Below are positions 55,429-59,252 of a stretch of DNA of 59,252 bases, piece by piece. The position numbers and the translations under genes are program-made. The stretch covers positions 1 to 59,252 of the forward strand of contig CACDOD010000005.1 in assembly GCA_902554335.1 (NCBI GenBank), written 5' to 3'. Every line of letters starts with the position of its first letter. The first letter of the stretch is position 1. A model generated the notes under the pieces. That model had not been told where the DNA came from, did no database searches, and worked only from the letters and a program-made list of their open reading frames with translations. The stretch comes from an uncultured Pelagibacteraceae bacterium. Its GTDB lineage: Bacteria; Pseudomonadota; Alphaproteobacteria; Pelagibacterales; Pelagibacteraceae.

Positions 55429-55953
55429 ATGTCGGAAAAATTAATTGTAAGCTGGGAGGAATACAACAGAACTGTTGAGAAACTAGCGGTTCAAATTGAT
55501 GAGAGTGGATATAAGCCTACTATATTAATAGGTATAATGCGGGGCGCAGCTCCTATGATAGATGTTTTAAGTAGAATATTTAAATTGAAGTGCGCATATC
55601 TCGCAGTGGAGTCTTACAGCGGAAAAGGAATTGAAGATGAACAAGGCGATATTGTTTTCTCAAGAGAAATGAGTTCAATAGCTCCTAATATGGGTGGAAG
55701 AATTTTATTATGTGATGATTTATCTGATACAGGAATTACATTCAACAAAAGTATCGATTGGTTAAAGCAATATGGTCCAATCAAAGGAAAAATTGATGAT
55801 ATTAAAACTGCAACATTATGGAAAAAACAAAAATCGACTTTTGAGCCTGATTTTTGTGCTGTTAAATTAGATGAAAATCCATGGATCGTACAACCTTTTG
55901 AGATTTATGAAGAAATTAGGATAGAAGATATTAAAAAAAAGCATCACAAATAA
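55429..55953 (+). CDS. Purine phosphoribosyltransferase (xanthine/hypoxanthine type)
   Basis: This 174-residue protein has a PRPP-binding motif ILLCDDLSDTGITF, an N-terminal LIGIMRGAAPMIDVLSR loop and the C-terminal KLDENPWIVQPFEIYEE, matching the XPRT/HPRT-like group. It converts free xanthine, guanine or hypoxanthine to the nucleotide, giving salvage at the same point where the neighbouring genes start degradation. Precise base preference is not decidable here. It ends the plus-strand operon at an intrinsic terminator. Confidence 0.87.
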   Translation: MSEKLIVSWEEYNRTVEKLAVQIDESGYKPTILIGIMRGAAPMIDVLSRIFKLKCAYLAVESYSGKGIEDEQGDIVFSREMSSIAPNMGGRILLCDDLSDTGITFNKSIDWLKQYGPIKGKIDDIKTATLWKKQKSTFEPDFCAVKLDENPWIVQPFEIYEEIRIEDIKKKHHK

Positions 55954-55981
55954 AAAAGGCGATCTAAAAAGACCGCCTTTT
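55954..55981. terminator. Bidirectional intrinsic terminator
   Basis: AAAAGGCG (55954-55961) pairs with CGCCTTTT (55974-55981), with one A.C mismatch and an inner TCT/AGA stem closing an AAAA loop. It is followed by T residues on both strands, better on the minus strand (TTTTTTA). It separates the convergent purine operon and the permease gene. It is one of only two clear hairpin ends at convergent junctions in the window. Confidence 0.88.
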
Positions 55982-56006
55982 AAAAAATTTAAATTATCTC
56001 TGCAAT

Positions 56007-57290
56007 TTATATAGCGAAACTAACAACGCTTGCTATAGCTATAACCCATATTGCAGGGCTTGTATCAAATTTACCCGTAACAAGTTTTACTGCAGCATAC
56101 GAAATAAATGCCAATGCAATTCCATGCGATATAGAATATGTAAATGGCATTGCTATCATAGCAAGAACAGCAGGACCTGATTCAGATATATCATCCCACT
56201 CTATGTCAGTTATATTTCTAACGAAAAGTGTTGCAATATATATAAGTGCAGCTCCATCTATTTCTTTAGGTAAGCTAGTAGCTAGTGGACTGAAGAATAG
56301 ACATAAAAGAAATAAAACACCAATTACTAATGATGTCATTCCTGTTCTACCACCTGCCTTAACTCCTGCAGCTGACTCAACATAAGTAGTTACAGTAGAA
56401 GTACCCATCATGGCACCAGCAACTGTAGACACACTGTCTGATAGCATTGCTTTATCAATGTCTTGAATTTTACCATCTTTACCTATTTTTCCAGAAACAT
56501 TTGCAACACTTGTAAGTGTCCCAGCTGTGTCAAAGAAGTCGATAAAGAACAAAGTAAATATTACCGTAACCATTGAAGCTGATAGTGCGGCACCTAAATC
56601 AAATTTAAAAAGATAAGTCATTGATGGTGGTGGTGATACAACACCATAAAAATCTCCTAAACCTGTTATCCAAGCAATTGCACTAAATCCTACAATTCCA
56701 ATAATTATATTCCCTTTGATGCCTTTTTGTTCCATCACAATCATAGATACAAAAGCTCCAGCACCAAGTAATAGAAGTGGATTTGATAGATCTCCAAGAC
56801 CAACCAAAGTAGCAGGATTATCAGAAGTTAATCCCATTATTTGGAATCCTATTATAGCCAAGAATAATCCAATTCCAGCTCCAATACCAAGTTTTAAACT
56901 TTTTGGAATTGAGTTAATTAACCAAGCCCTGATTGGTGTTAGTGAAATAATTAAGAACACTATACCAGCAACTAATACAGCACCTAAAGCTTCCTCTGGT
57001 GTGTATTGCATTCCAAGACATACACCATAGGCAATAAATGCATTTATTCCCATACCAGGCGCTAGTCCAACAGGCCAAGTTTTTGCGTAGAAGGCACAGA
57101 TGAAACAAGCTAGTGCCGTCGCACAAGCTGTAGCAGTGAATACACCACCTCTGTCAAAGCCTCCTTCAGACAAAATAAGCGGATTTAAAAACATTATGTA
57201 TGCCATTGTCAAAAATGTTGACACGCCAGCAACAACCTCTGTCTTAAAGTCCGTCTTATGTTGTTTATATTTAAAGTAGTTATCTAACAT
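56007..57290 (-). CDS. AzgA-like purine permease (NCS2 superfamily)
   Basis: This 427-residue membrane protein matches the AzgA subfamily of adenine/guanine/hypoxanthine permeases: TEVVAGVSTFLTMAYIMFLNP, the conserved GLAPGMGINAFIAYG, FTLFFIDFFDTAGTLTSVA and GTSTVTTYVESAAGVKAGGRTG. It imports purine bases, in keeping with the adjacent island. A strong Shine-Dalgarno (GGGAGG) precedes the ATG, unlike most genes here. The 153-base divergent gap to the next gene shows no purine riboswitch. Confidence 0.92.
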   Translation of the reverse strand: MLDNYFKYKQHKTDFKTEVVAGVSTFLTMAYIMFLNPLILSEGGFDRGGVFTATACATALACFICAFYAKTWPVGLAPGMGINAFIAYGVCLGMQYTPEEALGAVLVAGIVFLIISLTPIRAWLINSIPKSLKLGIGAGIGLFLAIIGFQIMGLTSDNPATLVGLGDLSNPLLLLGAGAFVSMIVMEQKGIKGNIIIGIVGFSAIAWITGLGDFYGVVSPPPSMTYLFKFDLGAALSASMVTVIFTLFFIDFFDTAGTLTSVANVSGKIGKDGKIQDIDKAMLSDSVSTVAGAMMGTSTVTTYVESAAGVKAGGRTGMTSLVIGVLFLLCLFFSPLATSLPKEIDGAALIYIATLFVRNITDIEWDDISESGPAVLAMIAMPFTYSISHGIALAFISYAAVKLVTGKFDTSPAIWVIAIASVVSFAI

Positions 57291-57443
57291 TAGACCTCCC
57301 TTATTTGCTGAAAGACTAATTGATTCGGTTTAAAAAATCCCAATAAAATAAGCGATATATGATCAAAATGTGGTTAATAATGATATATTTACAACTAACA
57401 ATTTAATTTTATTTATGACACAATTTATTGATATTAAACCTTT

Positions 57444-57743
57444 ATGAGAATTAAATTTATTTCATTATTATTAATTTTTATTTTTATAGCTGGATGCCAA
57501 ACAATTAAAAAAAAATCAGACGAAGTAGTTGAAAAAGAAAACGAAAAATTTGGAATGTTTGTTGGCAAACCTGTTAGTGAACTTAAAATTGAAATAGGGA
57601 CACCTTCTTCAGATTATATTGGTGAAAATGGAAACGAAATCTTAATTTATAAAACCAAAAAATATGGAATACCCTGCGAGAGGAAGTTTGAAATAAATTC
57701 CAATGGAACAATTGTAAAATTTTCTTCTAGTGGATGTATTTAA
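57444..57743 (+). CDS. Small lipoprotein
   Basis: This 99-residue protein has a lipoprotein signal peptide with the lipobox IAGC at residues 15-18. The mature part contains GMFVGKPVSELKIEIGTPSSDY, reminiscent of the SmpA/OmlA (BamE-like) pattern, then two cysteines (GIPCERKF and the C-terminal SGCI) that may form a disulfide. The function is unknown. A 9-base hairpin follows its stop. Confidence 0.75.
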   Translation: MRIKFISLLLIFIFIAGCQTIKKKSDEVVEKENEKFGMFVGKPVSELKIEIGTPSSDYIGENGNEILIYKTKKYGIPCERKFEINSNGTIVKFSSSGCI

Positions 57744-57744
57744 T

Positions 57745-57768
57745 CTTGTGGGGAAAACACCCCACAAG
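57745..57768. terminator. Hairpin between convergent lipoprotein and hsp20 genes
   Basis: CTTGTGGGG (57745-57753) and CCCCACAAG (57760-57768) form a perfect 9-base stem with a 6-base AAAACA loop. There is no clean T-tract on either side, so termination may be weak or aided by other factors. It is the most GC-rich inverted repeat I noticed in the window. Confidence 0.65.
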
Positions 57769-57781
57769 CAAGGTTTTGTAC

Positions 57782-58228
57782 TTATTTAATTTCGATAAGT
57801 CTTTTTTTCTTGTGATCTGGCAAAATCCTTTCACATGCTACTGTTAAAAGACCATCTTTTAACTCAGCACCATTTACTTTTATATCGTCTGCAATTGAAA
57901 ATGATCTAGCAAATTGTCTTTGTGAAATACCTCTGTGAATTACTTCACCATCATCATTTTTGTTTTCGGACTTATTTACTTGTTTAGTTCTTACAGTTAA
58001 CAAATTGTCCTCAAACTCAACTTCAACATCATCTTTATTAAAACCAGCAAGAGCAACTTCAATTGCGTAGTTGTCCTTACTTGTTTTTCTTATGTTGTAT
58101 GGTGGGTAATTTGACTGCATAGTCAAACCGCCGTTGCCCAACATGCTTTCAAATTGGTCAAACATATCGTCGAAACCAATTGAAAATGGTCTAAGTGAGT
58201 TGAATATAGATAGATCCTTACTTGTCAT
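57782..58228 (-). CDS. Small heat shock protein, Hsp20/IbpA type
   Basis: This 148-residue protein has the Hsp20 layout: an N-terminal FNSLRPFSIGFDDMFDQFES, an alpha-crystallin domain (YNIRKTSKDNYAIEVALAGFNKDDVEVEFEDNLL in recognisable parts, RGISQRQFARSFSIAD, LKDGLLTVACER), and the C-terminal IEI motif used for oligomer assembly. It holds unfolding proteins in the cytoplasm. The leader has a strong Shine-Dalgarno and a possible RNA thermometer. Confidence 0.94.
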   Translation of the reverse strand: MTSKDLSIFNSLRPFSIGFDDMFDQFESMLGNGGLTMQSNYPPYNIRKTSKDNYAIEVALAGFNKDDVEVEFEDNLLTVRTKQVNKSENKNDDGEVIHRGISQRQFARSFSIADDIKVNGAELKDGLLTVACERILPDHKKKRLIEIK

Positions 58229-58232
58229 ATTT

Positions 58233-58285
58233 ATCCTCCTTTATTTAAGCAAGTTTATTTTTGCAAGTCCCATTAGGCGACTTAC
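58233..58285 (-). promoter_or_regulatory. Candidate ROSE-like RNA thermometer in the hsp20 leader
   Basis: The minus-strand leader has a first hairpin (58285-58263, about nine pairs with one bulge, loop TAAT) and then TTGCTT (58252-58247) facing AAGGAG (58242-58237) across an AAATA loop. That pairing hides the Shine-Dalgarno and places a G opposite a G inside the weak helix, as in ROSE elements, whose conserved core is UYGCU near the Shine-Dalgarno. The pairing is short and AT-rich, so this is a hypothesis. Confidence 0.4.
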
Positions 58286-58289
58286 AATG

Positions 58290-58319
58290 ATTATATAGTA
58301 ATGAATTTTATATTTTCAA
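58290..58319 (-). promoter_or_regulatory. Candidate hsp20 promoter
   Basis: TTGAAA (58319-58314) and TATAAT (58295-58290) on the minus strand are separated by 18 bases. The expected start at about 58283 falls on the first leader hairpin. The -35 box would also fit the CTTGAAA-type heat shock sigma element, but the -10 looks housekeeping. Confidence 0.55.
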
Positions 58320-58329
58320 CCAGATCAAG

Positions 58330-59252
58330 TTAGATTTTGTCAGAAACTTTTAGTGCAAATGCGTAGTCTAATGCAACTTCCTCTATAGCACTATCTCTTC
58401 CAGTTTTACCACCGTGACCAGCATTCATTTCTGTTTTTAACAACAGTAAATTATTATCAGTTTTATAATCTCTTAATTTTGCTGTAAATTTTGTAGGTTC
58501 ATCAAACAATACCCTATTATCGCTTAAACTAGTCGTAATAAAAATATGTGGATAATCCATTTTCTTAATATTGTGATATGGCGCATAAGAGTAAATATAA
58601 TCAAAGTGTTCTTTGTTCTCTTTTGCATTTCCAAATTCATCAAATTCACCGACTGTTAATGGTAAAGAATGATCAAGGTTTGTAGTTAAAGAATCTACAA
58701 AAGGAACTGCCATTATAACTCCTAAAAATAATTCTGGAGCCTCATTTACAACAGCCCCCATTAACAATCCACCAGCAGATCCACCCATTCCAATAATCTT
58801 TCCTTTTGAAGTATAATTTTTATCAATTAAAAATTTTGCGGCTGCTATGTAGTCTTTAAAGGTATTCTTTTTATTTAATAACTTGCCTTCTTTCCACCAT
58901 TTCATTCCTCTTTCCATTCCGCCTCTAATATGAGCTGTTACCCAAATTATATCTCTATCAATTAAACTTAATCTTGTTGACGAAAACCCAGGCGACATTG
59001 AACTTCCATAAGACCCATAACCATATAAAAGTATGTTTGCACTTCCATCAATTTTTGTTTTTTTGTGTCTTGTAATAGTTATAGGAACTAATCTTCCATC
59101 ATGGGATTGACATTCTAATCTTTCAACAATGTAATCATCTGGATTATGACCTGATGGAATTTCTTGTTCTTTAACTAGTTTTTTATCTTTTGTTTTTAAA
59201 TTATATAAATACGTTTTGCCTGGAGTTTTAGGTGAAGAATAAGATAAATATA
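58330..59252 (-). CDS. ptrB: Oligopeptidase B (prolyl oligopeptidase family), C-terminal part
   Basis: The frame stays open from the stop at 58330 to the window edge, giving about 307 residues of the C-terminal catalytic domain. The family order is clear: LLYGYGSYG, VTAHIRGGMERG, the nucleophile elbow GMGGSAGGLLMGAV, a DNRV aspartate loop (where family members often have DPRV) and the histidine in NAGHGGKTGR. It cleaves short peptides after basic residues. The start and the N-terminal propeller lie beyond the window. Confidence 0.93.
   Translation of the reverse strand, partial: YLSYSSPKTPGKTYLYNLKTKDKKLVKEQEIPSGHNPDDYIVERLECQSHDGRLVPITITRHKKTKIDGSANILLYGYGSYGSSMSPGFSSTRLSLIDRDIIWVTAHIRGGMERGMKWWKEGKLLNKKNTFKDYIAAAKFLIDKNYTSKGKIIGMGGSAGGLLMGAVVNEAPELFLGVIMAVPFVDSLTTNLDHSLPLTVGEFDEFGNAKENKEHFDYIYSYAPYHNIKKMDYPHIFITTSLSDNRVLFDEPTKFTAKLRDYKTDNNLLLLKTEMNAGHGGKTGRDSAIEEVALDYAFALKVSDKI

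Noticed and set aside
57291-57443. Purine riboswitch upstream of the NCS2 permease
   Set aside because: The minus-strand leader lacks the conserved junction and loop sequences of the purine aptamer and any suitable three-way stem arrangement.

Overview
This AT-rich (roughly 30 percent GC by eye), densely packed window reads as an alphaproteobacterial chromosome of the SAR11 (Pelagibacterales) type. Supporting signs are the F1-ATPase operon behind priA, class I lysyl-tRNA synthetase, the RegA and ChvI/ChvG regulators, the metX-metW-gloB and rplU-rpmA-obgE-proBA blocks, Lys/Ile/Asn-rich proteins, A/T homopolymers up to 14 bases, and intergenic spacers of only a few bases. I found no rRNA, tRNA, CRISPR array, insertion sequence, prophage or integration site. 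No stretch longer than 300 bases lacks a gene; the largest gap, about 170 bases, holds a riboswitch.

Layout. (1) 1-4871 (+): priA 3' end, then atpH-A-G-D-C. (2) 11351-4863 (-): rplU-rpmA-obgE-proB-proA-nadD-rsfS-ctpA-rppH, a translation/proline/NAD/envelope operon. (3) 13882-11407 (-): metX-metW-gloB, with a SAM-II type riboswitch before metX; divergent hisC-like and tyrA (+). (4) 19596-16030 (-): trkH, AmpG-like permease, NlpC/P60 hydrolase; divergent lysK-pyrD-rpmB-queuosine precursor transporter (+). (5) 26289-23184 (-): ornithine decarboxylase family, deoxyhypusine synthase-like protein and agmatinase family, a polyamine operon with a terminator-like hairpin in its leader. (6) 26442-38608: regA, bioY (-), polA, chvI-chvG-ahcY-tsaE-amgK-murU, gpmA (-), VanZ-like, DUF1476 (F1-ATPase inhibitor zeta), a secreted nuclease and a lytic transglycosylase-like lipoprotein. 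(7) 43912-38605 (-): msrA-sseA-RND adaptor-RND pump; then an EamA permease, an AlkA-like glycosylase, DUF1330 and GT17 proteins. (8) 46695-57290: a purine catabolism island. (9) The end holds a small lipoprotein, an Hsp20 gene with a possible RNA thermometer, and the C-terminal part of oligopeptidase B running off the window.

The purine island appears able to take guanine or xanthine to glyoxylate and two urea: AzgA-type permease, guanine deaminase, xanthine dehydrogenase (two subunits), membrane urate oxidase PuuD, UraH, UraD, PuuE, allantoicase and ureidoglycolate lyase, plus a phosphoribosyltransferase for salvage. PuuD lacks the C-terminal cytochrome c domain usual in the family, and a free-standing monohaem cytochrome c sits at the other end of the island.

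The most interesting leads are the split PuuD/cytochrome c arrangement, the polyamine operon built on a deoxyhypusine synthase-like enzyme with a possible attenuator, the ROSE-like leader of hsp20, the SAM-II riboswitch of metX, and gene blocks where genes usual in relatives have been removed cleanly. All functional statements rest on reading motifs and gene order; no database search was run.
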